43,191 nt of DNA from Kribbella catacumbae DSM 19601 (GTDB lineage: Bacteria > Actinomycetota > Actinomycetes > Propionibacteriales > Kribbellaceae), in the NCBI RefSeq assembly GCF_000372465.1, contig NZ_AQUZ01000069.1:1-43191 (forward strand), in the 5' to 3' direction. Positions 1 through 8,322 of the stretch are shown here, piece by piece (within the stretch, counting starts at the first letter, position 1; each line of letters opens with the position of its first letter). The notes beneath the pieces were generated by a model. The model was not told the origin of the DNA. It was given only the letters and a program-made list of their open reading frames with translations, and did no database searches. Position numbers and translations under genes: made by a program.

Positions 1-147
1 TAGCCTCGATATTTCATGGGGTTCTGGCGTGTCTTCGGGTGCCGTGTTTTAGGTGGGTTTGACGGTTGGTGGCGTGGGTTTGGCCCGGCTGTCGCGTCGG
101 GTGTGCGGGGGTCCGATGTCCTTGGGTGGTAGGGATGTGGGCCAGGG

Positions 148-1524
148 TTAGGTGGCTGGCCAGGGTGCGGTGCGGAGTCGGTCGAATGCGGCGGCGAGGT
201 TGGGGGCCCAGGGCCAGTCGGTGTCGAGTCTGAGGTGCCGGCCGCGGGCGGTGCGGACGAGGACTGCGGCGGTGTGGAGGATCTGGTAGCGGAAGGTGGC
301 TGGTTCGGTGCGGGCGAGGGTGTGGGTGAAGCAGACGGCCTGGGACCAGGTGATGAGGTCGGCGGCGGCCAGCGCGAGTTCGAGCCAGCAGGCGTTGGCT
401 GTGTAGGCGTAGAACGGAAGGTTGCGCAGGCCGGTGTCTTTCCCGGTGCGGATCCGGTCCTCGACCCGGGCGTGGGCGCGGTGTTCCATCTCCAGGTCGG
501 GGAGTTGACCACCGGGTGTGTCGGTGAGGAACGCGGTGAACCGGTGGCCGTCGATGTCGGTGAAGGTGAGCTGGGCGCCGGGGTGGGGGCGTTCTTTACG
601 GACGATGACGCGGGACCCGGTTGGCCAGTTGTCGAGGTTGAGCAGGTCGGTGAGTTCGGCGACCCAGGCGCCGCGGCGGGGCTCACCGTCGGCGTTGTAG
701 GCCTGTTGCCAGGCGTGTTTCGGGGTGGCCAGGATCGCTTGCTGCAGGTTCTCGTCGACGGAGAACCCGAGCGAGAACCCGATCCCGTGTTTGCGGAGCG
801 CGGCGGCGAACACGTGGGTCGCACCGGCCGAATCAGCGCTGGCCATCACCTTGGGCGCGTCGACCGCCCCGGGCCGGGGCCGGACGTTCTCGGGCAGCGC
901 GGCGATCGCCAGGTCCAGCACTGTCACGTGGTCGGCGGCGGTATTACTGCCGGCGTTGCCCGGCCGCAGCAGCCCGGCCAGCGCCTCTCCACCCGACATG
1001 TCGGGCCGGTCCAGGTAACACAGCAACGGGTGGAAGCCGTATCCCTTCTTCCAGGTGGGTGCGGCGTTCTCCTTGTCCGAGTGCGCGGTCAGCAGGGTCG
1101 CGTCGAAGAGCAGCCACAACTGCTCGGACAGGTCCGGGCCGGCACCGGCCGCCCAGGCCCGCTCCCGGGCTGTTGCGCGCGCGGCCCGCAACAGGTCCAG
1201 TTTGACCTCATCGACCTTGTCAACCACTCGCCACGCGGTCGGGTCGGATGCGACCGGCCCGAACAGTTTCGGCTGGTCCCGCAGTGTCCGCAGGTGCCGT
1301 AGCGCGTCGCCGCCGTCGGCGATCGTCACCGCCAAGTCCACCAGCACCTGGCCCGGTGCATGCAGCGGCGGCAACCGGTAGGTGTCGATCAGCGCTTCGG
1401 TCCACCCCTTCACCAGCCCGGTCTCGGCCGCCAACTCCCGCAACAGCGCGGTTCCGGCATGCGACACGATCCCCTTACCATCCGCCGACACCTTGAACCG
1501 ACGCGCCGCCTTGCTAACCTTCAC
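148..1524 (-). CDS. IS1380-family DDE transposase
   Basis: Transposase of the IS1380 group with an RNase-H-like DDE catalytic core. From the GTG start at 1524 the protein is about 458 residues, the usual family size. The catalytic acids are readable: Asp141 (LLFDATLL), Asp231 (ASADSAG) and Glu355 in the family signature VEDRIRTGKDTGLRNLP. The N-terminal stretch KVSADGKGIVSHAG is also typical. An upstream in-frame start at 1572 exists, but GTG 1524 has a good ribosome binding site, GGAAGG at 1534-1539, nine bases away, and gives the family's usual N-terminus. That binding site lies inside an 11-bp inverted repeat (1527-1537 with 1588-1598) likely to limit translation. No frameshift or internal stop is seen. 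The gene is on the same strand as the two genes upstream of it, so read-through transcription could reach it. Confidence 0.92.
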   Translation of the reverse strand: MKVSKAARRFKVSADGKGIVSHAGTALLRELAAETGLVKGWTEALIDTYRLPPLHAPGQVLVDLAVTIADGGDALRHLRTLRDQPKLFGPVASDPTAWRVVDKVDEVKLDLLRAARATARERAWAAGAGPDLSEQLWLLFDATLLTAHSDKENAAPTWKKGYGFHPLLCYLDRPDMSGGEALAGLLRPGNAGSNTAADHVTVLDLAIAALPENVRPRPGAVDAPKVMASADSAGATHVFAAALRKHGIGFSLGFSVDENLQQAILATPKHAWQQAYNADGEPRRGAWVAELTDLLNLDNWPTGSRVIVRKERPHPGAQLTFTDIDGHRFTAFLTDTPGGQLPDLEMEHRAHARVEDRIRTGKDTGLRNLPFYAYTANACWLELALAAADLITWSQAVCFTHTLARTEPATFRYQILHTAAVLVRTARGRHLRLDTDWPWAPNLAAAFDRLRTAPWPAT

Positions 1525-1526
1525 CT

Positions 1527-1598
1527 GAGAGTGCCTTCCTGCTCGGGATCCTTGGACCTTCGACAAGCCCAATTTTCCCTTACAGACAAGGCACTCTC
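1527..1598 (-). promoter_or_regulatory. RBS-masking hairpin in the transposase leader
   Basis: An 11-bp perfect inverted repeat (1527-1537 and 1588-1598) with a 50-base loop lies in the transposase leader. In the minus-strand transcript the second arm, AAGGCACTCTC, contains most of the GGAAGG ribosome binding site and ends two bases before the GTG start. Folding would hide translation initiation. The pairing is seen in the sequence; its role is inferred from similar arrangements in other IS families. Confidence 0.6.
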
Positions 1599-1644
1599 GC
1601 CTTTTCAGCTCACGTGTCGCACCAATTTCTGTGAAACGCCGAGG

Positions 1645-2811
1645 TTAGTGGCGTCTGGCTTTGTTGGCTGCTTTGGCTCTGGCTCGGAGGGCTTTGGGGC
1701 GGCGGAGGAACAGGGCCAGCAGGAGGAACGGCGGGGCGGCGTACGCCCAGACCGGGACCTTGTAGACCGTCGACTGAACGATGGCGGTTGCGACCAGCGC
1801 GGCTCGGTTGCGCCGGGGTGGCAGGGCAGAGGCCTTCTTGGAGGTGTTCGGTCCGTTGCCCTCGGCGGTCTTGGGGCGAGCAGCGGCGACCGGCTTGACC
1901 AGCGTGCCCACCGGCGTCAGGGCGTCGTACGACTTGAAGGTCCAGTCGAGCAGGTTGGTGGCGTCCTCGGTGATGCCGTGCGGTGAGTTCATCAGCGTGA
2001 CCACCAGCGTGTGCCCGTTGCGCCGGGCCGCTCCGATGAACGTGTTGCGGGCCAGCGTCGTGTAGCCGGTCTTCACGCCGAGCGCGCCGTCGTAGTTGAA
2101 CAGCAGCTTGTTCTGGTTGGCGACCTGGTAGCTGCCCTTCTTCGCCAACGGGAAGTTCGTGTACTTCGTCGACGCGTACTTCGCGAAGTCCGGCCGCGCC
2201 AGCCCTGCCTGGGCGAACAACGCCAGGTCATACGCGCTGGAGTACTGCCCGTCCGCGTCCAGCCCGGTCGGGTCGGTCACGTTGGTGTCGCGCGCACCGA
2301 GTTCGCCCGCCAGCTTGTTCATCCGCTGGATGGTCGCCGGTACGCCGCCCTTGTCGTGCACCGCGAGTGCATGCACCGCATCGTTGCCAGACGCGAGGAA
2401 CATCCCCTGGAACAGCAGGTCGACCGAGTACCGCAGCCCCGGGTACACCCCGACCTTGCTGCCCTCGATGCCCGCGTCCTGGTTGGTACCGATCACCTGG
2501 TCGGCCTTGTTGAGCCGCGGCAGCAGTACCAGCGCAGTGAGCGTCTTGAGCGTGCTGGCCGGCCGCAGCTTGGCATGCGGCGCCTTGGCCGCCAGTATGT
2601 CGCCCGTGTCGACGTCAGCCACCACGTACGCCGACGCCTGCACCGCCGGCGGCGTCGCCCCAGCGGCGACAACCGTCGACTCCGTGGTCAGCTGTGCGCC
2701 GCCGACCGGGGTACTAGCACCCTGGCTGGCGGCGGTCGCTGCAAGAGGACCGGTCACCACGAGAGCCGTGGAGGCTACCGCGGTGGCGCAGACCGTCAGG
2801 AGGACACGCAT
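1645..2811 (-). CDS. D-alanyl-D-alanine carboxypeptidase (peptidase S11)
   Basis: Penicillin-binding serine DD-carboxypeptidase that trims the terminal D-Ala from peptidoglycan stem peptides outside the membrane. All three active-site motifs are present: SxxK (S86-T-L-K89), SxN (S141-G-N143) and KTG (K247-T-G249). The N-terminus is a signal peptide (hydrophobic residues 3-28, Ala-rich cleavage region). Near the C-terminus a membrane segment (about residues 345-372) is followed by a strongly basic tail, so the enzyme is probably anchored at both ends or by the C-terminal helix after cleavage. I chose ATG 2811 because it starts directly at the signal peptide; a GTG at 2841 would add ten residues. 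It lies 33 bp after the M43 protease and may share its transcript. Its TAA stop is part of the IS target duplication, so the reading frame survived the insertion intact. Confidence 0.9.
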   Translation of the reverse strand: MRVLLTVCATAVASTALVVTGPLAATAASQGASTPVGGAQLTTESTVVAAGATPPAVQASAYVVADVDTGDILAAKAPHAKLRPASTLKTLTALVLLPRLNKADQVIGTNQDAGIEGSKVGVYPGLRYSVDLLFQGMFLASGNDAVHALAVHDKGGVPATIQRMNKLAGELGARDTNVTDPTGLDADGQYSSAYDLALFAQAGLARPDFAKYASTKYTNFPLAKKGSYQVANQNKLLFNYDGALGVKTGYTTLARNTFIGAARRNGHTLVVTLMNSPHGITEDATNLLDWTFKSYDALTPVGTLVKPVAAARPKTAEGNGPNTSKKASALPPRRNRAALVATAIVQSTVYKVPVWAYAAPPFLLLALFLRRPKALRARAKAANKARRH

Positions 2812-2844
2812 CGCGCCGACTCTAGACGGCCCACGGTCCACTAG

Positions 2845-3783
2845 TCACGCGCGGTAGGCCGTCCACATGTTGCTGATCCGGGTGCTCTGGCCAGGGGTGA
2901 ACTGGTTGTAGCAGGAGTCGTACGAGTAGTCCATGTAGTTGTGGATCGGGTCCAGGCCGGGCAGCGAGCAGGAGTTGCGGCCGGTCGGGCAGCCGGAGCT
3001 GGCACTGCCTTGCGCCGGGGTGTCGGAGACGGAGTCGTTCGTGCTCGTGCAGCCACCCTGGAACGTGTGGTAGAGCCCGAACCAGTGGCCGGCCTCGTGC
3101 GTAGCGGTCTTGCCGAGGTTGAAGTTCGTGGCCGAACCGCCCGGCAGCGAGGTGTACTGCACGCGGATCCCGTCGATCTTCGGGTTGCTCGAGTAGTCCC
3201 ACGGGAAGGTCGCGATCCCGAGGTACGAGAAGTTGACCAGCCAGATGTTGAGCGCGTTCTTGCCACCCTTGCGGGTCTGCGACCGGTACGTCGTACTCTG
3301 GCCGTCCGTGTGCCAGGTGCTGTTGTTGTACCGGTAGGTGCCGGCCAGGGTGAACGTGAAGCCGGTGTTCGCCGCGGACGACGACTCGCCACCGGCGAAG
3401 TTCTGGTTCAGCTCGGCGATCTGCTGGTTGATCTGGGTCGCGGTCACGTCGCCGGCGCCGGAACTGCTGCGCATGACGTGGATGTAGACCGGCACGTTGG
3501 CAGCGGCGAGCTTGCCGGGTGCAGGCGCGAGCCCACGGGCCTTCTTCGCGGCCAGCAACTGAGCGGTCTTGGCATCGATCGCCTTCTGCTCGGCCACCGA
3601 CAGCTCACGATGGTCGGCACCGTGCCCACCACGCGCGGACGGCCCTTCGGCCGGGGCGAAACACGGGTTCACCTGGTCCACCGGCAACTGCGCGGTGGCC
3701 TGACCACTCAACGGACTGAAAGCAAGCGCCGAACCGGCCACCAGAACGGCCAGGGCGCGGGGGCGGGTGAAGAGAGATCGCAT
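2845..3783 (-). CDS. Secreted M43-type zinc metalloprotease
   Basis: Extracellular metzincin-type protease of the pappalysin/cytophagalysin family (M43), 312 residues. The zinc site HEAGHWFGLYH spans residues 229-239 (His229, Glu230, His233, His239), and a Met-turn lies at NYMDYS (Met284). The N-terminus (residues 1-32) is a signal peptide with the hydrophobic core LAVLVAGSALAF; residues about 33-95 look like a propeptide. Several cysteines in the C-terminal half (for example 245, 265, 272, 291) suggest disulfides. GAGGAG six bases before ATG 3783 is a strong ribosome binding site. The substrate is unknown; secreted members typically degrade extracellular proteins. It is transcribed away from the glutamine-synthetase-like gene, and the carboxypeptidase follows after 33 bp. 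Confidence 0.9.
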   Translation of the reverse strand: MRSLFTRPRALAVLVAGSALAFSPLSGQATAQLPVDQVNPCFAPAEGPSARGGHGADHRELSVAEQKAIDAKTAQLLAAKKARGLAPAPGKLAAANVPVYIHVMRSSSGAGDVTATQINQQIAELNQNFAGGESSSAANTGFTFTLAGTYRYNNSTWHTDGQSTTYRSQTRKGGKNALNIWLVNFSYLGIATFPWDYSSNPKIDGIRVQYTSLPGGSATNFNLGKTATHEAGHWFGLYHTFQGGCTSTNDSVSDTPAQGSASSGCPTGRNSCSLPGLDPIHNYMDYSYDSCYNQFTPGQSTRISNMWTAYRA

Positions 3784-4017
3784 AAAGCGCTCCTCGAATC
3801 AATGGCCGCGGGGCGGGCGACCGGATCAGCCGATTTTGAGCGCCATCCCGCCAACTTCAAAGCCGTTCCCTGTCCGATACGTGCCACGGCAGTACTGCGC
3901 CGGAACCTGCCGGATCTCCAGGCCATCAAAGTCGGCCCGCGCTCGGTATCGGGCGGCGGAGGCGAGCGCGGCAGGCCGCTGGACCGGGAGGATTGATGGC
4001 GTGCGTGTCCGCGCACA

Positions 4018-4065
4018 TTGACATCCGCGCTCGGGCTTGCGTCAATGGACTGACTGCAGACCAAT
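4018..4065 (+). promoter_or_regulatory. Promoter and operator of the gamma-glutamylation cluster (copy 1)
   Basis: A -35 box TTGACA (4018-4023) is followed after exactly 18 bp by TCAATGG (4042-4048), which includes the likely -10 region. An imperfect palindrome GGACTGACTGCAGACC lies at 4047-4062. The same layout occurs before the cluster's permease (9044-9101). The operator overlaps the -10 and expected start of transcription, which suits repression. A second possible -10, TAGAAT (4065-4070), would give a leaderless transcript from 4077. The FadR-type protein encoded in the cluster is the obvious candidate to bind; that is an inference. Confidence 0.6.
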
Positions 4066-4082
4066 AGAATTCGGGAGTGACC

Positions 4083-5447
4083 GTGGACTCTGGCACCGGC
4101 AAGCTGAGCGTGCAGGCCTTGCGTGACCTCGTCGGGTCCGGGCGGATCGACACCGTGCTGGTGGCGATCACCGACATGCAGGGGCGCTTGCAGGGTAAAC
4201 GGTGTGGGGCGAGGTACTTCCTGGAGGAGGTACTGCGGCATGGCAGCGAAGGGTGCAACTACCTGCTCGCCGTCGACGTCGACATGAACACCGTCGAGGG
4301 CTACGAGATGTCCTCCTGGGAGCGCGGGTACGGCGATCTGCTGATGGCCCCCGACCTCGACACCCTGCGCCTGCTGCCCTGGCTCGAGGGCACCGCGCTC
4401 GTGCTCTGCGACGTCCAGTGGCTCGACGGTACGCCGATGCCCGTCTCGCCGCGGCAGGTGCTGAAGCGCCAGCTCGACCGGCTGGCCGAGCGTGGGCTGA
4501 AAGCGTACGTCGGTACCGAGCTCGAGTTCATCGTCTTCAACGACACATTCGAGTCCGCCTGGAGCAAGGCGTACAAGGATCTCGACCCGGCCAACCAGTA
4601 CAACGTCGACTACTCGCTCCTCGGCACCGCCAGGATCGAGCCGCTGCTGCGTGACATCCGCAACTCGATGGAAGGCGCCGGCCTGTACGTCGAGTCCGCC
4701 AAGGGCGAGTGCAACCTCGGTCAGCACGAGATCGCTTTCCGGTACGACGAGGCGCTCGCGACCTGCGACAACCACTCGATCTACAAGACCGGGGCCAAGG
4801 AGATCGCCGTCAGGCACGGCAAGAGCCTGACCTTCATGGCCAAGTACGACGAACGCGAGGGCAACTCGTGTCACATCCACCTGAGCTTCCGGTCCGAGAC
4901 CGGCGAGCCGGTGCTCGCGGGCGATCGCGAGCACGGCTTCTCCGAGCTGATGGAGCAGTTCATCGCCGGGCAGCTGGCCTGTCTGGAGGAGTTCACCTAC
5001 CTGCTCGCGCCGAACATCAACTCCTACAAGCGATTCGTACCGGGCAGCTTCGCGCCGACTGCCGTTGCCTGGGGCATCGATAATCGCACCTGCTCGCTGC
5101 GCGTGGTGGGCCATGGCGAGTCCCTCCGGGTGGAGAACCGCCTGCCGGGTGGCGACGTGAACCCCTACCTCGCCGTCGCCGCGCTGATCGCGTCCGGCCT
5201 GCACGGCATCGAGAACGAGCTGGAGATGGAGCCGATGCTGGAAGGCAACGCCTACACCTCCGACAAGCCGCACGTCCCCACCACGTTGCGCGAGGCCGCC
5301 GCCTTCTTCGGTGGGTCGAAGATCGCCCGCGAAGCCTTCGGCGACGATGTCGTCGAGCACTACGTCAACGCGGCCCGCGTCGAGCTGGATGCCTACGACG
5401 CCGCCGTCACCGACTGGGAGCTGACCCGTGGCTTCGAGCGCCTCTAA
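4083..5447 (+). CDS. Glutamine synthetase-like gamma-glutamyl-amine ligase
   Basis: ATP-dependent ligase of the glutamine synthetase superfamily that most likely joins glutamate to an amine, as do PuuA and Streptomyces GlnA3 and GlnA4, rather than to ammonia. Visible features are the N-terminal strand ITDMQGRLQGKR, metal-binding TELEF and GECNLGQHEIAF, the ATP/glutamate segment CHIHLSF, and ENRLPGGDVNPYLA near residue 355. There is no adenylylation loop with its Tyr near the C-terminus as in true GlnA. The protein is about 454 residues, typical for the group. GTG 4083 is preferred because GGGAG ends five bases before it; GTG 4077 is the alternative, either for a leaderless mRNA or not. It is the first gene of a tightly packed operon, overlapping the amidase gene by 20 bp. 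Amine specificity cannot be read reliably from sequence; the neighbouring dehydrogenases point to an amino alcohol such as ethanolamine. Confidence 0.85.
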   Translation: MDSGTGKLSVQALRDLVGSGRIDTVLVAITDMQGRLQGKRCGARYFLEEVLRHGSEGCNYLLAVDVDMNTVEGYEMSSWERGYGDLLMAPDLDTLRLLPWLEGTALVLCDVQWLDGTPMPVSPRQVLKRQLDRLAERGLKAYVGTELEFIVFNDTFESAWSKAYKDLDPANQYNVDYSLLGTARIEPLLRDIRNSMEGAGLYVESAKGECNLGQHEIAFRYDEALATCDNHSIYKTGAKEIAVRHGKSLTFMAKYDEREGNSCHIHLSFRSETGEPVLAGDREHGFSELMEQFIAGQLACLEEFTYLLAPNINSYKRFVPGSFAPTAVAWGIDNRTCSLRVVGHGESLRVENRLPGGDVNPYLAVAALIASGLHGIENELEMEPMLEGNAYTSDKPHVPTTLREAAAFFGGSKIAREAFGDDVVEHYVNAARVELDAYDAAVTDWELTRGFERL

Positions 5448-6150
5448 ACCCCGAATCGGCATCACCACGTACCTCGAACCGACGATCTGGGGAGTCTGGC
5501 AGCGCGAAGCCGCCATCCTGCCGCGCGTCTACCTCGACTCGGTGGTCGCGGCAGGCGGAGTACCGCTGCTGCTCCCACCCGTTGGCACTGACGCCTCAGT
5601 ACTCGAGCTGCTCGACGGCCTGATCATCGCCGGCGGGTGCGATGTCGACCCCGGATCGTACGACGCCGCGCCACACCCCGAGACGGTCGACACCCGGCCG
5701 GGCCGTGACGAGCACGAGTCCATCCTGATCAAGGCAGCTCTCCAAAACGATCTCCCGCTGCTCGCGATCTGCCGGGGACTGCAGATGCTCAACGTCACGC
5801 TCGGCGGCACGCTGCAGCAGCACCTGCCCGACGCCGTCGCTCACGACGAACACCGCCCCAGCCCCGCCGTCTTCGGGCGAACCGAGGTGAAGATCGAGCC
5901 GGACACCCTGGCAGCCCGGCTGTTCGGCGAACAGACCAGCGTCCACTGCTATCACCACCAGGCGATCGACCTCGTCGCCGGCGAACTGCGGGTGACCGCA
6001 CGCGCCGGCGACGGCACCGTGGAGGCCGCCGAGGTCGACGGCAAGCAGTTCGCCCTCGGTGTGCAGTGGCATCCCGAAGAGAACCCCGAAGACCTGCGGC
6101 TGTTCGCCGCACTCGTTGCTGAAGGCAAGAAGAGGAGCGCGCGCCGGTGA
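5428..6150 (+). CDS. Gamma-glutamyl amide hydrolase (PuuD-like, class I amidotransferase fold)
   Basis: Hydrolase of the peptidase C26 group that would remove the gamma-glutamyl tag at the end of the pathway, returning glutamate and the free product acid. The nucleophile elbow is AICRGLQMLN (Cys at about residue 113) and the His/Glu pair is in GVQWHPEEN near the C-terminus, completing the Cys-His-Glu triad. The oxyanion-side motif IAGGCDVDP is also present. At 240 residues it matches PuuD-type enzymes. The GTG start overlaps the end of the ligase gene by 20 bp and has GGGAG seven bases upstream, so translational coupling is likely. No synthetase domain is attached, so this is a stand-alone hydrolase. 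The family call is firm; the exact substrate is inferred from the operon. Confidence 0.88.
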   Translation: MASSASKPRIGITTYLEPTIWGVWQREAAILPRVYLDSVVAAGGVPLLLPPVGTDASVLELLDGLIIAGGCDVDPGSYDAAPHPETVDTRPGRDEHESILIKAALQNDLPLLAICRGLQMLNVTLGGTLQQHLPDAVAHDEHRPSPAVFGRTEVKIEPDTLAARLFGEQTSVHCYHHQAIDLVAGELRVTARAGDGTVEAAEVDGKQFALGVQWHPEENPEDLRLFAALVAEGKKRSARR

Positions 6151-7499
6151 CGCACGACGTGATCAACCCCGCGACCGAAAAGGTTGTCCGCAGCATCGAA
6201 CTGGCCTCGGTCGAGGACACCGACGCCGCGATCGCCCGGGCCGCCGAGGCGTTCAAGACCTGGCGGGCGGTGGCGCCCGCCGATCGCGGCCGGCTGCTGC
6301 GCCGGTTCGCCGACGCGGTCGACGCGGACCTGGACAACCTGGCCCAGCTGGAAGTCGAGAACGCCGGGCACACGATCGGCAACGCCCGCTGGGAAGCCGG
6401 CAACGTGCGTGATGTGCTCACCTACTACTCGGCGGCGCCGGAGCGGTTGTTCGGCAGGCAGATACCAGTTGCCGGAGGCATCGATCTGACCTTCGCCGAG
6501 CCGCTCGGCGTGGTCGGCATCATCGTGCCCTGGAACTTCCCGATGCCGATCGCCGGCTGGGGTTTCGCGCCCGCGCTGGCAGCGGGCAACACCGTCGTAC
6601 TGAAGCCGGCCGAGCTGACGCCGTTGACCGCGATCCGGTTGGGCGAGCTGGCGCTGGAGGCCGGGTTGCCGCCAGGCGTACTGGAGATCGTGCCCGGCGC
6701 GGGGACCGTGGTGGGACAGCGGTTCGTCACGCATCCGGCCGTGCGGAAGGTGGTCTTCACCGGGTCGACCGGGGTCGGCAAGCAGATCATGGCGGGCTGC
6801 GCGGACCAGGTGAAACGCGTGACGCTCGAGCTCGGCGGCAAGTCGGCGAACATCGTCTTCGCCGACTCCGATCTCGCCAAGGCGGCCGCGCAGGCGCCGT
6901 ACGGGGTGTTCGACAACGCGGGGCAGGACTGTTGCGCGCGGTCGCGGATCCTGGTCGAGCGGTCGGCGTACGGGAAGTTCCTGGAGCTGCTGGAGCCGGC
7001 GGTGAAGGCGTTCAAGGTCGGCGACCCGAGCGATCCCGCGACTGAGATGGGTCCGCTGATCTCAGCGCAGCAGCGCGAGCGGGTGGCCGCCTACACGCAG
7101 CAGGACGTCGCATTCACCGGTACTGCGCCCGAAGGCCCCGGCTACTGGTTCCCGCCGACCGTGCTCACTCCGGCGCCTGACTCGGCTGCTCTCAAGGACG
7201 AGATCTTCGGCCCGGTGGTGGCCGTGGTCCCGTTCGAGGACGAGGCCGATGCGCTGCGGATCGCCAACGACTCGGAGTACGGGCTGTCCGGGTCGATCTG
7301 GACCCGGGACGTCGGCCGCGCGCTGCGGGTCGGCAGGGGTGTCGAGGCGGGCAACCTGTCGATCAACTCGCACTCGTCGGTGCGGTACTCGACGCCGTTC
7401 GGCGGCTACAAGCAATCCGGGCTCGGCCGCGAGCTCGGGCCGGACGCGCTGGACGCGTTCACCGAAACCAAGAACATCTTCATCTCCACGGAGGACTGA
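6147..7499 (+). CDS. NAD(P)-dependent aldehyde dehydrogenase
   Basis: Oxidises an aldehyde to the acid, here presumably a gamma-glutamyl-amino aldehyde. Active-site residues are present: Asn130 (PWNFP), Glu228 in VTLELGGKS, and the catalytic Cys262 in GQDCCARSR. The cofactor loop FTGSTGVGKQI is normal. Two oddities are visible. The usual small residue after CA in the cysteine motif is replaced by Arg, and at 450 residues it is shorter than most family members; the gap falls around residues 310-330, where the segment before the substrate-pocket strand (YWFPPTVL) is abbreviated. The GTG start overlaps the amidase stop by four bases (GTGA) with GAGGAG upstream, so the two are translationally coupled. 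PuuC or betaine-aldehyde-dehydrogenase-like activity is equally possible from sequence alone. Confidence 0.88.
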   Translation: MTHDVINPATEKVVRSIELASVEDTDAAIARAAEAFKTWRAVAPADRGRLLRRFADAVDADLDNLAQLEVENAGHTIGNARWEAGNVRDVLTYYSAAPERLFGRQIPVAGGIDLTFAEPLGVVGIIVPWNFPMPIAGWGFAPALAAGNTVVLKPAELTPLTAIRLGELALEAGLPPGVLEIVPGAGTVVGQRFVTHPAVRKVVFTGSTGVGKQIMAGCADQVKRVTLELGGKSANIVFADSDLAKAAAQAPYGVFDNAGQDCCARSRILVERSAYGKFLELLEPAVKAFKVGDPSDPATEMGPLISAQQRERVAAYTQQDVAFTGTAPEGPGYWFPPTVLTPAPDSAALKDEIFGPVVAVVPFEDEADALRIANDSEYGLSGSIWTRDVGRALRVGRGVEAGNLSINSHSSVRYSTPFGGYKQSGLGRELGPDALDAFTETKNIFISTED

Positions 7500-7503
7500 T
7501 CAA

Positions 7504-8283
7504 ATGACAGACGTGCAGGCGACAAGGCTGGTCGGACGAGTCGCCGTCGTCACCGGCGGTGCCAGCGGGATCGGTCTCGCCTCCGTACGGCGACTCGCGG
7601 CCGAGGGCGCCAAGGTGGTCATCGGCGACGTCGACCCGGCGGCCGGCAAGGCGACGGCCGACGAGGTCGGCGGCTTGTTCGTGCAGACCGACGTGACCAG
7701 CGACGCGGATGTCGCGAACCTGTTCAAGCAGGCCCACGACACCTTCGGCAGCGTCGACATCGCCTTCAACAACGCCGGGATCTCACCGCCCGAGGACGGC
7801 TCGATCCTGGAGACCGGCCTGGAGGCGTGGCGCAAGGTGCAGGAGGTCAACCTGACTTCTGTGTACCTGTGCTGCAAGCACGTCATCCCCTACATGCAGC
7901 GTCAGGGCAAGGGCTCCATCATCAACACCGCCTCCTTCGTCGCCGTGATGGGCGCCGCGACCTCACAGATCTCGTACTCCGCCTCGAAGGGCGGCGTACT
8001 CGCGATGAGCCGGGAGCTGGGCGTCGAGTTCGCCCGGCAAGGCATCCGGGTCAACGCGTTGTGCCCGGGACCGGTCAACACTCCGCTGCTGAAGGAGCTC
8101 TTCGCCGCGGACGCCGAGCGCGCCCAGCGCCGCCTGGTGCACGTGCCGATGGGCCGCTTCGGTGAACCCGAGGAGATCGCCGCCGCCGTCGCCTTCCTGG
8201 CCAGCGACGACTCGTCCTTCATCACCGCGAACACCTTCCTCGTCGACGGCGGCATCTCCGGGGCGTACGTCACCCCGGTGTAG
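7504..8283 (+). CDS. Short-chain dehydrogenase/reductase
   Basis: Classical SDR oxidoreductase of 259 residues. The nucleotide-binding motif is TGGASGIG, the structural motif NNAG is present, and the catalytic set is Ser (INTASF), Tyr and Lys (YSASK). Asp in the VIGDVD strand end favours NAD(H) over NADP(H). The start ATG at 7504 has GGAGG nine bases upstream and lies four bases after the aldehyde dehydrogenase stop. In this operon it is well placed to oxidise a gamma-glutamylated amino alcohol to the aldehyde consumed by the preceding gene; that role is inferred from context, since SDR substrates cannot be predicted from sequence. No FAD-dependent PuuB-like amine oxidase gene is present to do this step. 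Confidence 0.88.
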   Translation: MTDVQATRLVGRVAVVTGGASGIGLASVRRLAAEGAKVVIGDVDPAAGKATADEVGGLFVQTDVTSDADVANLFKQAHDTFGSVDIAFNNAGISPPEDGSILETGLEAWRKVQEVNLTSVYLCCKHVIPYMQRQGKGSIINTASFVAVMGAATSQISYSASKGGVLAMSRELGVEFARQGIRVNALCPGPVNTPLLKELFAADAERAQRRLVHVPMGRFGEPEEIAAAVAFLASDDSSFITANTFLVDGGISGAYVTPV

Positions 8284-8322
8284 CTACCCTGAGCCGAACC
8301 AACGGGGAAAGAGGGTGCCAGG

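Larger units (their letters stand above)
4..1644 (-). mobile_element. Complete IS1380-family insertion sequence
   Basis: The element is defined by three things seen in the sequence. A full-length transposase gene lies inside. Imperfect terminal inverted repeats are present: CCTCGATATTTCA at 4-16 and, read on the other strand, CCTCGGCGTTTCA at 1632-1644 (10 of 13 match). A 4-bp target duplication TTAG follows the right end (1645-1648), and TAG, its last three bases, precedes the left end (1-3); the first base would lie just outside the window. A length of about 1.64 kb, a 4-bp duplication and ends starting with CC are the known habits of the IS1380 family. The right-hand duplication contains the stop codon of the neighbouring carboxypeptidase gene, so the insertion is at that gene's very end. 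The element looks intact and potentially active. Confidence 0.9.

Noticed and set aside
3708..5516. Long minus-strand open frame (602 codons) opposite the glutamine-synthetase-like gene
   Set aside because: It is the antisense shadow of a clearly conserved gene, with no recognisable domain; high GC keeps stop codons rare on the opposite strand.
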